Origin: CAYNNQ01 sp964398785
GTDB lineage: Bacteria > Desulfobacterota > Desulfovibrionia > Desulfovibrionales > Desulfonatronovibrionaceae
DNA: 64,000 nucleotides
Direction of reading: 5' to 3'
Assembly (NCBI GenBank): GCA_964398785.1
Contig: CAYNNQ010000010.1
Span: forward strand, 1 to 64,000
The position numbers and the translations under genes are program-made. Below, piece after piece: positions 17,553 through 26,384 of the stretch; position 1 is the first letter of the stretch; each line of letters starts with the position of its first letter. The notes beneath the pieces were generated by a model. It was not told the origin of the DNA. It did no database searches and was given only the letters and a program-made list of their open reading frames with translations.

Positions 17553-17801
17553 GGGGTTACCCCCGCGCAGAGGAATTTATAAACACCCCCGCCGGGGATA
17601 TTTGAGATCGGCCCGGGGAAACATATATCCGGCCATTCTAAGACCAGAGAATCGGGTCCTGCGGATGGTAATTAAAGTAAGGCCCGGTTTTAAAACCGGG
17701 TTTTGCAGTCAATGAGACCGCGTTGGATTCCAAGCCTGTCTGCCTTCCCCTTTCCGCACCTATTGCCCTTTTTGCCCTACGAAGGACAAAGACCTAAGCT
17801 A
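17553..17801. other. Intergenic region with hairpins
   Basis: Downstream of the M23 gene. It holds GGGGGTTACCCCC directly after the stop, a CCCCGCCGGGG hairpin near 17590, and the terminator at 17683. No open frame looks coding. The remainder leads into repeat copy 3. Confidence 0.5.
17683..17704 (+). terminator. Rho-independent terminator after M23 peptidase
   Basis: CCCGGTTTTAAAACCGGG is a perfect 18-bp palindrome followed by TTTT. It separates the M23 gene from the flagellar cluster. Confidence 0.75.
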
Positions 17802-17986
17802 GTTCTTATCCGGAAATTCAAAAATTTCCGGGTTTAGAAATATTACGTTTTTAATTCGGTAAGGAGATTTCTTTCTGTTTAACAAGGAAATTAAGTAGTT
17901 AGGAGCGAGCGTATCCTAATACGTGATCGAATAATTACCAAAATTGACGCCGTTAAAATGGAAAAGGTCCATTTCCGGGTGGAAAC
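17802..17986 (+). repeat. Dispersed MITE-like repeat, full copy 3
   Basis: A 185-bp copy closely matching copy 2 along its whole length. The first hairpin (CCGGAAATT...AATTTCCGG) is preserved, and the GTAGTTA/TAATTAC stem keeps pairing through a G-T wobble. It is flanked by TAAGCTA (17795-17801) and TAGGCTA (17987-17993), 6 of 7 identical. It ends 42 bp before fliR and may form part of the flagellar operon leader. Confidence 0.9.
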
Positions 17987-18002
17987 TAGGCTAGAAAAAA
18001 AT

Positions 18003-18040
18003 GGTCCATATTTTGCTCAGGCGATAATATGGACCTTTTT
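18003..18040 (+). promoter_or_regulatory. Hairpin burying the fliR start codon, followed by T5
   Basis: GGTCCATATT (18003-18012) and AATATGGACC (18026-18035) form a perfect 10-bp stem with a 13-nt loop, followed by TTTTT. The fliR ATG (18029-18031) lies within the 3' arm and the weak ribosome-binding site in the loop. It could act as an attenuator or a translation-blocking element. The 5' arm also fits a GG-N10-GC sigma-54 spacing (18003-18016, ending TTGC), but that promoter would leave almost no leader. Confidence 0.5.
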
Positions 18041-18808
18041 AACATCAATCCACAGACCATACTCAGTTTCCTCCTGACCTTTTTCCGTATAAGCATTATT
18101 TTGTTTTTGCTCCCTTTTTTCGGGGGGAACTCCCTGCCCAAGACTTTAAAGGTAGCTTTGTGCCTTGTTTTGAGTATAGGGGTGTGGCCCAGTCTGTCCT
18201 TTGACGCTCAATTCTACCCCCACCACCCTCTGGATACCGCGCTTATGCTCCTGGGAGAACTCCTTTTGGGGCTTATACTGGGATTAGTGGTCAATCTCAT
18301 GTTTGCGGGCATTCAAACCGGGGGACAAATCATAGGCTTCCAAATGGGGTTCGCCATGATCAATATCATGGATCCTATAACCGGAGTGTCCGCCGGCATC
18401 ACTGCCCATTTTTTATATATGACCTCTTTGCTTATATTCCTCTCCCTAAATGGCCATCTATTCCTTATCTCCGGAATAGCCCAGACTTTTGAACTGGTCC
18501 CTCCAGGCGGATTGCTTGTAAGTCCTCAGCTTGTGGACAAGATTTTTACCTTTTCCGCACAGATGTTCATTCTGGCTGTGAAAATTGCTGCACCGGTCAT
18601 GGCCACGGTAATACTGGTGGATATAGCCCTGGCCCTGGTAGCCCGCGCCGCCCCCCAAATGAATGTCCTTTTTGTCGGTTTGCCTTTACGTATTATAGTA
18701 GGGTTCATATTTTTAAGTATGATATTCAAATTAATGACAGTTTATATGACCGACTTCGTAGGCAAGATGGAGACCATGTTCTGGCAAGTTTTGCAGGCCG
18801 CCAGCTGA
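18029..18808 (+). CDS. fliR: Flagellar export apparatus protein FliR
   Basis: Part of the FliP/Q/R export gate of the flagellar type III secretion system in the inner membrane. The 259-aa protein begins 'MDLFNINPQTILSFLLTFFR' and has about six hydrophobic segments. 'GFQMGFAMINIMDPITG' is the family's conserved central motif. It is the first gene of the flagellar run here; fliP and fliQ are not in the window. The next gene, flhB, is 20 bp downstream. Confidence 0.95.
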   Translation: MDLFNINPQTILSFLLTFFRISIILFLLPFFGGNSLPKTLKVALCLVLSIGVWPSLSFDAQFYPHHPLDTALMLLGELLLGLILGLVVNLMFAGIQTGGQIIGFQMGFAMINIMDPITGVSAGITAHFLYMTSLLIFLSLNGHLFLISGIAQTFELVPPGGLLVSPQLVDKIFTFSAQMFILAVKIAAPVMATVILVDIALALVARAAPQMNVLFVGLPLRIIVGFIFLSMIFKLMTVYMTDFVGKMETMFWQVLQAAS

Positions 18809-18828
18809 ACATAGGGACAGTTTGAACC

Positions 18829-19893
18829 ATGCCCCAGAGCGATCCAAGTAGAACAGAAGAGGCCACCCCAAAACAAAGGGATAAAGCGCGGGAGGAAGGC
18901 AATGTCCCTCGAAGCGAGGAAGTACCCAAGGCGGTGGGTGTTATCACCGCTTTGTTTATAATCCGAGTTCTCTTCCCTTATATAAGCGACAAGATACTGG
19001 GGATATTTACTTACTTCTTGGATAAAAATCTTTTGATTGAACTTACCCCGGAAAATGTAGTGGCCTTGTTCAACTTTGGCTTAAGAGAACTTTCTTTCAC
19101 CATCCTCCCTATTATGCTCTTCATCTTTGCGGTCATTCTCGCCTGTCAAAGAATTCAGGTCGGACACTTGTGGACCCTAAAACCCATGCAGCCCCAAATA
19201 TCCCAGTTTAATCCCATTAACGGACTTATGAACATATTGAGTTTCGATTCTGCAGTAAGTCTTGTGCGCAGCGTTCTCCAAGCCGCTGTAATAGCCATTG
19301 CTCCATATATCGTGATCAAATCAGAGATGCACAACTTGCTTCCCCTTTTCCATCAAAGCATCGAGGGCATTGTCATATTTATCCTGGAAGTCAGCTTTAA
19401 GACCTTTCTCTATGCCCTTTTACCCATGATAATCATATCTATAATAGATTTGGCCTACCAGCGCTGGGATTATGAAGAACAACTAAAAATGACCCCGGAT
19501 GAAGTGGAAGACGAACAGAAACAAGCCGAAGGCGATCCGGATGTGAAAAAAGAACAAAGAGAAAAAATGTCTTCCACTAGCAAACAGCGGATGATGAACG
19601 ACGTGCCCCAGGCGGACGTGGTGGTCACCAACCCTACGCACATTGCTGTAGCTCTTAAATACGACCCGGAAAAGGCACCGGCCCCACTTGTACTAGCCAA
19701 AGGCGCGGACTACCTCGCAGAAAAGATTCGGGAAATAGCCAGGGAAAACGATGTACCTATCCGGCAAGACAAGCCATTGGCACAGGCTTTGTATAAAAGT
19801 GTGGAAGTTGGTGAGGCAATCCCGGAAGAAATGTACCGAGCAGTCGCCGCCATACTGGCAGAACTCTATAAATACAAGAAACAGCCCGGCTAA
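18829..19893 (+). CDS. flhB: Flagellar export switch protein FlhB
   Basis: Controls substrate switching from rod/hook to filament proteins. The 354-aa protein has an N-terminal 'SDPSRTEEATPKQRDKAREE' motif, four TM helices, and a cytoplasmic domain with the autocleavage site NPTH at residues 268-271, cleaved between Asn and Pro. A repetitive acidic/basic linker (MTPDEVEDEQKQAEGD) precedes it. It lies 24 bp before flhA. Confidence 0.96.
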   Translation: MPQSDPSRTEEATPKQRDKAREEGNVPRSEEVPKAVGVITALFIIRVLFPYISDKILGIFTYFLDKNLLIELTPENVVALFNFGLRELSFTILPIMLFIFAVILACQRIQVGHLWTLKPMQPQISQFNPINGLMNILSFDSAVSLVRSVLQAAVIAIAPYIVIKSEMHNLLPLFHQSIEGIVIFILEVSFKTFLYALLPMIIISIIDLAYQRWDYEEQLKMTPDEVEDEQKQAEGDPDVKKEQREKMSSTSKQRMMNDVPQADVVVTNPTHIAVALKYDPEKAPAPLVLAKGADYLAEKIREIARENDVPIRQDKPLAQALYKSVEVGEAIPEEMYRAVAAILAELYKYKKQPG

Positions 19894-19917
19894 AAACCAA
19901 GCAGGGACGTCAATTTT

Positions 19918-22026
19918 ATGGCAGAGAAACAATCGGCAATAGTGAATCTAGACTATTCTCGCTTCTCCAAGCAGGGAGATATCCTGCTAGGCGGAGGGGT
20001 GATCGTCATATTGTTCGTAATGCTCATCCCCCTCCCGACGATATTTTTAGATTTGATGCTCGCCTTCAGCATTTCTTTTTCCCTGGTCATATTGCTGACC
20101 ACAATGTTTATGAGCTCTCCACTGGAATTTTCTATATTTCCTTCCATACTCCTGGTAACAACCCTGAACCGGCTGGCCCTTAACGTCGCCTCCACTCGCC
20201 TCATACTCCTGCACGGCGACCGGGGTACAGATGCGGCGGGCAATGTGATCGAGGCCTTCGGACAATTTGTTGTCGGGGGCAATTTTGTCATAGGGATTAT
20301 CATCTTCCTCATCTTATTTGCCTTGAATAAAATGGTCATAACCAAGGGCACCACCCGCATAGCAGAAGTGGCTGCCAGATTTGTCCTGGATGCCATGCCC
20401 GGTAAACAAATGTCCATCGAGGCGGATCTAAATGCCGGTTTGATCAACGAGCAGCAGGCAAAGGATCAGCGGGATGCCATACGCAAAGAAGCCGATTTTT
20501 ACGGGGCCATGGACGGTGCGGGTAAATTCGTGGAAGGTGATGTCACAGCCGGCATCCTAATTACGGTTATAAATATTGTGGGCGGGCTGTTCATTGGCCT
20601 AGTCCAGAAGAATATGGGCTGGATGGAGGCTGCCCAAACCTATACCCTGCTCACAATAGGCGACGGATTGGTTTCCACTATACCCTCGCTCATAGTCTCC
20701 ACCTCCGCAGGCATGATTGTCAGTCGGGCGGCCGCGGAAGCCCAGATGGGCGAGGAACTCATCGGACAGCTGACCTTCCATCCCCGCGCCCTGCGGCTGG
20801 TTTCCGGCGTGCTCATCCTGTTCGCGTTGGTACCGGGCATGCCCACCATAGCCTTCGGGATACTTTCAGTTATAATATTCATAATATCCATAATGTCCGC
20901 TCGCAACCGGGCCATGCTAGAAAAAAAGGAAGAGGAAAAGACCCAGCAGACCGAAGAAAAAACAGCCGATTCCCCAGAAGAAGTACAAAGTCTTCTCCCC
21001 CTGGATATGCTGGAACTAGAAGTAGGCTACGGACTTATCCCGCTTGTGGATGAAGAACAAAACGGCAATCTCCTTTCCCGCATAAAATCCATACGCCGGC
21101 AATTCGCACTGGATATGGGTGTAGTTATTCCCTCCCTGCATCTGCGGGATAATCTTCAGCTCAAGCCGGGCGAGTATGCGGTACGCATAAAAGGGAACGA
21201 AGTGGCCAGGTCAGAGATAATGATTGATCACTATCTAGCCATGGACCCGGGGAACGCCAAACACAGGATAAAAGGCATAGAAACACTCGAGCCGGCCTTT
21301 AACCTGCCGGCCCTGTGGATCCCCAAAGAACGCAAGGAAGAAGCCACTATGGCCGGATACACGGTGGTCGACCCCTCCACGGTGGTAGCCACACATCTAA
21401 CCGAGGTATTCAAGCACAATCTGCATGAATTCCTGGGCAGGCAGGAAGCTCAAAGTCTATTGGACAATCTTTCCCAGCGTGCTCCCAAGGCTGTCGAGGA
21501 CCTCACTCCCAACATACTCAACCTGGGTACTATCCAGAAGGTCCTGCAGAACCTGGTCCGCGAAAGGGTATCTATCCGGGATCTGCTGAGCATTGTGGAA
21601 CACCTTGCAGATTTCGGAACGCAGACCAAGGATGCGGAACAGCTGACTGAACTGGTGCGGCAGAAAATGAGCCGGGCGGTAACCAACCCCTACTTGTCAG
21701 AAAACGGGGTCCTGCCCATCATAACATTTGACGAACAACTGGAAAAAACTGTCCAGGATAGTATTCGCCAGAACGATCAAGGAAACTTCATGGCCATGGA
21801 GCCGGCAAAAGCACAAAAAATAATCCAGGCTCTGAATCAATTCATGGAGAAAAATACAATCACAGACGGGCAACCGGTGCTGCTCACTTCCCCTCTGGTA
21901 CGGCCTCACTTGGCTCAACTCATCCAGAGATTCATCCCCAATCTGCCGGTTATATCCCAGGCGGAAATACCCCCGGATATCAAGCTGGAATCGGCTAAAG
22001 TCTTGAGGGAAAGTGATGCGAGTTAA
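19918..22026 (+). CDS. flhA: Flagellar export gate protein FlhA
   Basis: The large nonameric export platform subunit. At 702 aa it has normal length. The N-terminal half holds about eight TM helices and the cytoplasmic FHIPEP-type loop region (ATRFVLDAMPGKQMSIEAD-like, here AARFVLDAMPGKQMSIEAD). The C-terminal half forms the chaperone-docking domain. It ends overlapping flhF by 11 bp, consistent with translational coupling. Confidence 0.96.
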   Translation: MAEKQSAIVNLDYSRFSKQGDILLGGGVIVILFVMLIPLPTIFLDLMLAFSISFSLVILLTTMFMSSPLEFSIFPSILLVTTLNRLALNVASTRLILLHGDRGTDAAGNVIEAFGQFVVGGNFVIGIIIFLILFALNKMVITKGTTRIAEVAARFVLDAMPGKQMSIEADLNAGLINEQQAKDQRDAIRKEADFYGAMDGAGKFVEGDVTAGILITVINIVGGLFIGLVQKNMGWMEAAQTYTLLTIGDGLVSTIPSLIVSTSAGMIVSRAAAEAQMGEELIGQLTFHPRALRLVSGVLILFALVPGMPTIAFGILSVIIFIISIMSARNRAMLEKKEEEKTQQTEEKTADSPEEVQSLLPLDMLELEVGYGLIPLVDEEQNGNLLSRIKSIRRQFALDMGVVIPSLHLRDNLQLKPGEYAVRIKGNEVARSEIMIDHYLAMDPGNAKHRIKGIETLEPAFNLPALWIPKERKEEATMAGYTVVDPSTVVATHLTEVFKHNLHEFLGRQEAQSLLDNLSQRAPKAVEDLTPNILNLGTIQKVLQNLVRERVSIRDLLSIVEHLADFGTQTKDAEQLTELVRQKMSRAVTNPYLSENGVLPIITFDEQLEKTVQDSIRQNDQGNFMAMEPAKAQKIIQALNQFMEKNTITDGQPVLLTSPLVRPHLAQLIQRFIPNLPVISQAEIPPDIKLESAKVLRESDAS

Positions 22027-23092
22027 GACTTTTACCGGACGTACGCTACCGGAGGTAATGAGCCGCATTAAGTCCGAACTCGGCCCCCAAGCGGCCATAT
22101 TGAGTACCGACCATCGCAAGGAGGGCAACTCCACTATCTGCGAGGTAGTGGCCGGCCTGGATAAACCGGAGGAAGATAACGCCAACGGAGCCGGAGAAGC
22201 CTCCCTTAACAACTCCCAAACGGATCTGGAATGGCGTTCGGAATGGGAACTTTTCAAAAAGAGTGTCTTTGACCTAATCCGCCCCGGCCTGGACAAGTCG
22301 GAGCTCACTCCCCGTCAGTCCCTGGCCCTGGAGCACTTGGAAAAGGAGGGGGTGGCACCGGAACTGCTCATGCAAGTATGGCAAACCCTTCGAAAGAGGA
22401 ACAGAGCAACACTGGGAGTACTGGGGGAATTCGTCTCTACGGGCGGATTGAATCCGGAAAAATTGCCCCAGCACAGAGTAAGCGGCTTCTGCGGGCCCAA
22501 CGGAGTAGGCAAGACCACTTCCCTGGTCCGTTACGCCCTGGAATGCAAACGCAGACACAAGGACATCTCTATATGTTTGGCCAATGCGGATGGGGTACAC
22601 GCCGGGGGACGTCTTTTCCTCAAACACTATTGTGATCTCTCCGGATTCGCCTACGAGGAGATTACCTCTCCGGGCCTTTGGGCCAACCTCCAAAAGCTGC
22701 GTAAACGCCACGACCTGGTTTTGGTGGATCTGCCCGGCCTGACCCCGGACTACACTCTACAAAACTGGCTACAAGAAAGAGGAGGCCCATTGCGGGAAAT
22801 GGATTTGCATCTGGTCCTCAGTCCTATATACGCGGAAATTAACATGCAGAGCTATCTAAACAAATATATACATCCCATCGTAAAAAGCATCGTCTGGACT
22901 AAAGTAGATGAAGCATGTATTTTCGGAGGGATACTAAACACGGCTTGGAAAACCGGGCTGCCTATATCCGGTTTCGGTTATGGCACCGGCATTCGGGATA
23001 ACTCCTTGCAGATAACCAAAAAAGACCTTTGGCAACTGATTTTCAAACACAAAATGCCTCCTGGCAAAAATAACGGAAAGACCCATGAGTAA
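22016..23092 (+). CDS. flhF: Flagellar SRP-like GTPase FlhF
   Basis: Sets the number and polar place of flagella. The 358-aa protein begins 'MRVKTFTGRTLPEVMSRIK', followed by an N domain and a GTPase domain with P-loop 'GPNGVGKTT' near residues 160-168, and 'VLVDLPGLTPDY' in place of the usual D-T-A-G switch. That substitution is a departure from the SRP family norm. The start may be the GTG at 22013 or the ATG at 22016; the ATG sits better behind GAGGG. It overlaps flhA by 11 bp and flhG by 8 bp. Confidence 0.9.
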   Translation: MRVKTFTGRTLPEVMSRIKSELGPQAAILSTDHRKEGNSTICEVVAGLDKPEEDNANGAGEASLNNSQTDLEWRSEWELFKKSVFDLIRPGLDKSELTPRQSLALEHLEKEGVAPELLMQVWQTLRKRNRATLGVLGEFVSTGGLNPEKLPQHRVSGFCGPNGVGKTTSLVRYALECKRRHKDISICLANADGVHAGGRLFLKHYCDLSGFAYEEITSPGLWANLQKLRKRHDLVLVDLPGLTPDYTLQNWLQERGGPLREMDLHLVLSPIYAEINMQSYLNKYIHPIVKSIVWTKVDEACIFGGILNTAWKTGLPISGFGYGTGIRDNSLQITKKDLWQLIFKHKMPPGKNNGKTHE

Positions 23093-23897
23093 AAAACTCC
23101 CCGTAGTATTATCGGTAACCTCGGGCAAGGGCGGAGTGGGCAAGACGAACATGGCTGTAAACCTTGCCCATTGCCTGGCGCGTATGGATAAAAACGTCCT
23201 TCTTTTGGATGCGGACCTGGGACTTGCCAATGTGGACGTATTATTAGGCATGACCCCGCCGTATAATATATTCCATTTATTTCAGTCCGAGGTCTCCTTA
23301 AAAGAAATAATTTTTGAGACAGATTACGGTTTTAGCATCCTCCCTGCTTCCTCAGGGGTCACTGAAATGCTTTCCCTGGACTCCGGGCAGAAGATCGAGT
23401 TGCTCGAATCCATGGACTATTTGGATAAATCTTTGGATTTTCTTATCGTGGATACTGCCGCGGGGATAAACGACACTGTACTATACTTCAATCTGGCGGT
23501 TCAGGAAAGGATTGTCGTCCTCACCCCGGAACCGACGTCATTGACCGATGCGTATGCCCTTATAAAAATATTGAAGAATCAGCACGGAATAAACAGATTT
23601 CGGGTAGTGGTAAACATGTGTCGAACCCCGGAGGACGGCCGGGAGGTATTCAAAAAACTCTACGCCGCCTGCGACCATTTTCTCGAGGGGGTAGCCCTGG
23701 ACCTGACCGGAATCATCCCCCTGGACCCGGAAATAAAAAAATCGGTCGGGCTACAGATCCCGTTTACAGCCCAGCCTTCCGGGGATGCTTCAGAAGCAGT
23801 ACAGGACTGTGCCCAAAAAATAACCAACTGGAAACCGGCTAAACAATTAGATGGAAACATCAAATTCTTCTGGAAAAAACTCCTCTTCCAAGAATAA
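23085..23897 (+). CDS. flhG: MinD-like ATPase FlhG
   Basis: Antagonist of FlhF that limits flagellar number. The 270-aa protein has the deviant Walker A 'SGKGGVGKTNMAVNLA' at residues 13-28, 'LLLDADLGLANVDVLLG', and 'DFLIVDTAAGINDTV'. The C-terminus runs 47 bp into fliA in another frame; the FliA N-terminal segment there is low-complexity Ser/Asn, so either reading could be right at that end. Confidence 0.93.
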   Translation: MSKKLPVVLSVTSGKGGVGKTNMAVNLAHCLARMDKNVLLLDADLGLANVDVLLGMTPPYNIFHLFQSEVSLKEIIFETDYGFSILPASSGVTEMLSLDSGQKIELLESMDYLDKSLDFLIVDTAAGINDTVLYFNLAVQERIVVLTPEPTSLTDAYALIKILKNQHGINRFRVVVNMCRTPEDGREVFKKLYAACDHFLEGVALDLTGIIPLDPEIKKSVGLQIPFTAQPSGDASEAVQDCAQKITNWKPAKQLDGNIKFFWKKLLFQE

Positions 23898-24639
23898 CTC
23901 CTGGGCTGTCTTGGAACAGCCGGGAGTCGAGTTCAACGGGTTGAATCCGTCCACGCAGGAGCGGATCATTCGGGAGTACGCCCCGAAAATAAAGATCACC
24001 GCCTTGCGCTTAAAGCATAAGCTTCCCAAACACGTGGACTTGGAGGAGTTGATTAGCGCCGGTACCTTGGGATTGATGGAAGCTCTGCGTAATTTCGAAC
24101 CTTCCCAAAACATAAAGTTCGAAACATTTGCGGACAACCGAATTCGGGGAGCCATGCTCGATGAACTGCGCAAAATGGATTGGCTCTCTCGGGGCCTTCG
24201 GAAAAGAATCAAACAAATAGAGGAAGTCATGCATTATTTTGAACAAAAAAACGGGGAGTTGCCGGAGATAGAAAAAATCCAGGAAAAGACCGGGCTGAGT
24301 GAGCAGGAGATAGAGGAAGGCCTGAGCGCCTTGGACAACCAATTGTGCATAAACTTTGACGCTATTCAGCACAGCCAGTCCTTCCAGCAGGAGGAGAACC
24401 GGGAGAACAGTCCCCTCCCCTCTGCCTTGTTCCAAGATATTGTTGACAAATTGAGCAAACTTGTTGATGAATTAACTTACAAGGAACAATTGGTTCTCTC
24501 CCTATATTATGTAGAGGAGTTGACCATGAAAGAAGTTGCGGAGATAATGGTGGTTACGGAGGGACGGATATCTCAACTGCATTCTCAGTCCCTGACAAAA
24601 TTAAGAAAAAAATTTACTGAAAAATACGGGAGCTACTAG
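23851..24639 (+). CDS. fliA: Flagellar sigma factor FliA (sigma-28)
   Basis: The 262-aa sigma factor reads late flagellar promoters. Regions 2 (LEELISAGTLGLMEALRNFE, FETFADNRIRGAMLDELR), 3 and 4 (YYVEELTMKEVAEIMVVTEG) are complete. The first ~20 residues overlap flhG by 47 bp and are Ser/Asn-rich; a downstream start is possible, but no ATG with a clear ribosome-binding site is seen before the conserved part. cheY follows after 12 bp with GGGGAGGAG. Confidence 0.93.
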   Translation: METSNSSGKNSSSKNNSWAVLEQPGVEFNGLNPSTQERIIREYAPKIKITALRLKHKLPKHVDLEELISAGTLGLMEALRNFEPSQNIKFETFADNRIRGAMLDELRKMDWLSRGLRKRIKQIEEVMHYFEQKNGELPEIEKIQEKTGLSEQEIEEGLSALDNQLCINFDAIQHSQSFQQEENRENSPLPSALFQDIVDKLSKLVDELTYKEQLVLSLYYVEELTMKEVAEIMVVTEGRISQLHSQSLTKLRKKFTEKYGSY

Positions 24640-24651
24640 GGGAGGAGATAT

Positions 24652-25035
24652 ATGGCGGAAATAGATAAAAATATGCGGGTTCTCATAGTTGACGACTTCT
24701 CCACCATGCGCAGAATAATCAAAAATATCATGCGCCAGTTGGGGTACAACAACATTGTCGAAGCCGACGATGGTACAACTGCTTGGGAAACTCTAAACAA
24801 AGACAAAATTGACTTCATCATAAGTGACTGGAACATGCCCAAAATGAGTGGGATAGAACTTTTGCGCAAAGTAAGGGCCAGTGAAGAATTTGCTGACCTC
24901 CCTTTTCTCATGGTTACTGCTGAAGCCCAGCAGGAAAATATTATAGAAGCAGTGCAGGCCAAGGTGTCCAATTATATTGTCAAACCGTTTACAGCTGAAA
25001 CTTTGGGACAAAAAATAGACAAAATATTCGAATAA
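24652..25035 (+). CDS. cheY: Chemotaxis response regulator CheY
   Basis: A stand-alone receiver of 127 aa. The acidic pair is in 'VLIVDDFSTMRR', the phospho-accepting Asp in 'FIISDWNMPKMSG', the Thr in 'MVTAEAQ' and the Lys in 'YIVKPFTA'. The sequence is very close to the E. coli type, so it is a probable flagellar motor signal. It follows fliA in the same unit. Confidence 0.95.
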   Translation: MAEIDKNMRVLIVDDFSTMRRIIKNIMRQLGYNNIVEADDGTTAWETLNKDKIDFIISDWNMPKMSGIELLRKVRASEEFADLPFLMVTAEAQQENIIEAVQAKVSNYIVKPFTAETLGQKIDKIFE

Positions 25036-25050
25036 ACAATCTATTAAAAT

Positions 25051-25785
25051 ATGCTCCTTTTAGTACCGGAAGATTCTTCGGAAAAACCAGATCATGCGCA
25101 ATCCGGCGAACGAGAAAACGGGGAGGACCAATCCCAGGAAAATGTAAATCTGGATCAAGCCGATCAGGGACAGGACCGGAGTAAAGAAAAAGTTGAACTG
25201 GATCTGGACGATGCACCTTTCCTAGACGAAGACGCCGAAGAGGAATCCGGGGAACAGGAAAAAGAAGAAGAAAAGGAGCAAGAGGCAGGGGAAGAAGAGG
25301 AAGAAAAAACCCGTCCTTTTTGGAAAAGATGGTGGTTTTTAGGCGCAGCCTCTGTGCTTCTCCTTCTGATTGCTGGCGGGATATTGACTTTCTTTTTGGC
25401 GAAAGAACCCACTCCCCCGGCAAAGAGCGAATCTTCGGAAAAAAAACAGACAAAAAAAGCTACAAAAGAACCCAAAAACAAGACAGAAGAGGATATTGAC
25501 CTCAAAGAATTCTGGATCCCCCATTCTACAGATAACGGGACGGTGTTTTTGACCTGTAAGTTTACCTTGAGCACTTCAAAAGAAAAACTCGCATGGGAGA
25601 TAAAGCGCAAGAACCTTATTATTCGGGATGCAATATACTACTATTTGAAAAACAAGGAACTATTGTTCTTACGCAACAAGGACAACGCGGAAAAACTGAA
25701 AAAGGACATCCTCAGTGTAATCAATCAATACCTGAGCAATGGACAGATAAACAACCTCTTGATTGAAAAATACCTAATAAAATAA
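25051..25785 (+). CDS. FliL-like flagellar basal-body protein with long acidic N-terminus
   Basis: The 244-aa protein has a very acidic cytoplasmic stretch (residues ~55-86, mostly Glu/Asp), one TM helix at ~95-116, and a periplasmic domain ending 'INQYLSNGQINNLLIEKYLIK', which matches the FliL C-terminal pattern (an extension with the final conserved helix). The N-terminal acidic tail of ~90 aa is much longer than in classical FliL. FliL proteins sit beside the stator. Position after cheY supports this. The start codon choice is uncertain. Confidence 0.7.
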   Translation: MLLLVPEDSSEKPDHAQSGERENGEDQSQENVNLDQADQGQDRSKEKVELDLDDAPFLDEDAEEESGEQEKEEEKEQEAGEEEEEKTRPFWKRWWFLGAASVLLLLIAGGILTFFLAKEPTPPAKSESSEKKQTKKATKEPKNKTEEDIDLKEFWIPHSTDNGTVFLTCKFTLSTSKEKLAWEIKRKNLIIRDAIYYYLKNKELLFLRNKDNAEKLKKDILSVINQYLSNGQINNLLIEKYLIK

Positions 25786-25856
25786 GTTTGTTTCGCCCGC
25801 GGATTTTGGAGTTCACCGCCTTTTTTTAATGCAATACTAGGACGCTTGCATAGCTA

Positions 25857-26040
25857 ATTCTTGTCCGGAAATTCAAAAAATTCCGGGTTTAGAAATATCA
25901 CCTTTCCAATTCGGAAATGATATTTTTTCCGTTTAACAAGGAAATTGAGTACTTAGGAGCGAGCGTATCTTAATACGTAAGCGAATAATTACGAAAATTG
26001 ACCCCGTTAAAATGGAAAAGGGCCATTTCCGGATGGAAAC
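25857..26040 (+). repeat. Dispersed MITE-like repeat, full copy 4
   Basis: A 184-bp copy with all three hairpins recognisable. It has the clearest flanking duplication in the window: TAGCTAATT at 25851-25859 (overlapping the element's left edge) and TAGCTAATT at 26041-26049, with TAGCTA unambiguously outside on both sides. It lies between the fliL-like gene and a hypothetical gene, inside what is otherwise a tight same-strand flagellar run. Confidence 0.9.
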
Positions 26041-26302
26041 TAGCTAATTGCCTCGTTTTTTGAAACAAGGAAAATCCCATCCCTGGCCCAAAAGATATCC
26101 GACACGCGAAATGGCCGTTTAATATGTCGAGGGCTGAAAAACCTTCTTTATCCATCCATCGAAAATCTTTTTGCTGACAAACCCGCCCAGGATACCTATA
26201 ATAGATTTACGGCATCATAATTGCTGCACTAATAAAAGGGTTGGCACCTATTTTTTGCCCTGAATTAAGCAGGCAAGATGCCATCCAGATGATGTTCAGT
26301 TA

Positions 26303-26352
26303 GTTTTTATCCGGATATCAGGAATTTCCGTAATGAGGAATAGCGGGTTTCC
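26303..26352 (+). repeat. Dispersed MITE-like repeat, left-end fragment copy 5
   Basis: About 50 bp resembling the left end: GTTTTTATCCGGATAT, AGGAATTTCCG, then GAGGAATAGCGGGTTTCC. The match stops at about 26352, 32 bp before the start of the gene at 26385. The copy has lost the remaining ~130 bp. Confidence 0.6.
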
Positions 26353-26384
26353 TGTGCGGCCTAAAGAAAAAGCACGACAGATTT

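Larger units (their letters stand above)
25786..26384. other. Intergenic gap containing two repeat copies
   Basis: 600 bp inside the flagellar run, much larger than its other gaps. It contains full repeat copy 4 and the left-end fragment copy 5. The 26050-26300 part shows no gene; short minus-strand frames here are products of the repeat sequence. Confidence 0.6.

Noticed and set aside
23851..23897. flhG-fliA overlap of 47 bp as a frameshift or fusion
   Set aside because: Both proteins have complete conserved domains outside the overlap; it is simple gene overlap.
25970..26155. A 61-codon minus-strand frame ending HPEMALFHFNGVNFRNYSLTY, with a near-identical frame at 51084-51287
   Set aside because: The shared peptide comes from the dispersed repeat sequence read on the opposite strand; it has no ribosome-binding site and is not a gene.
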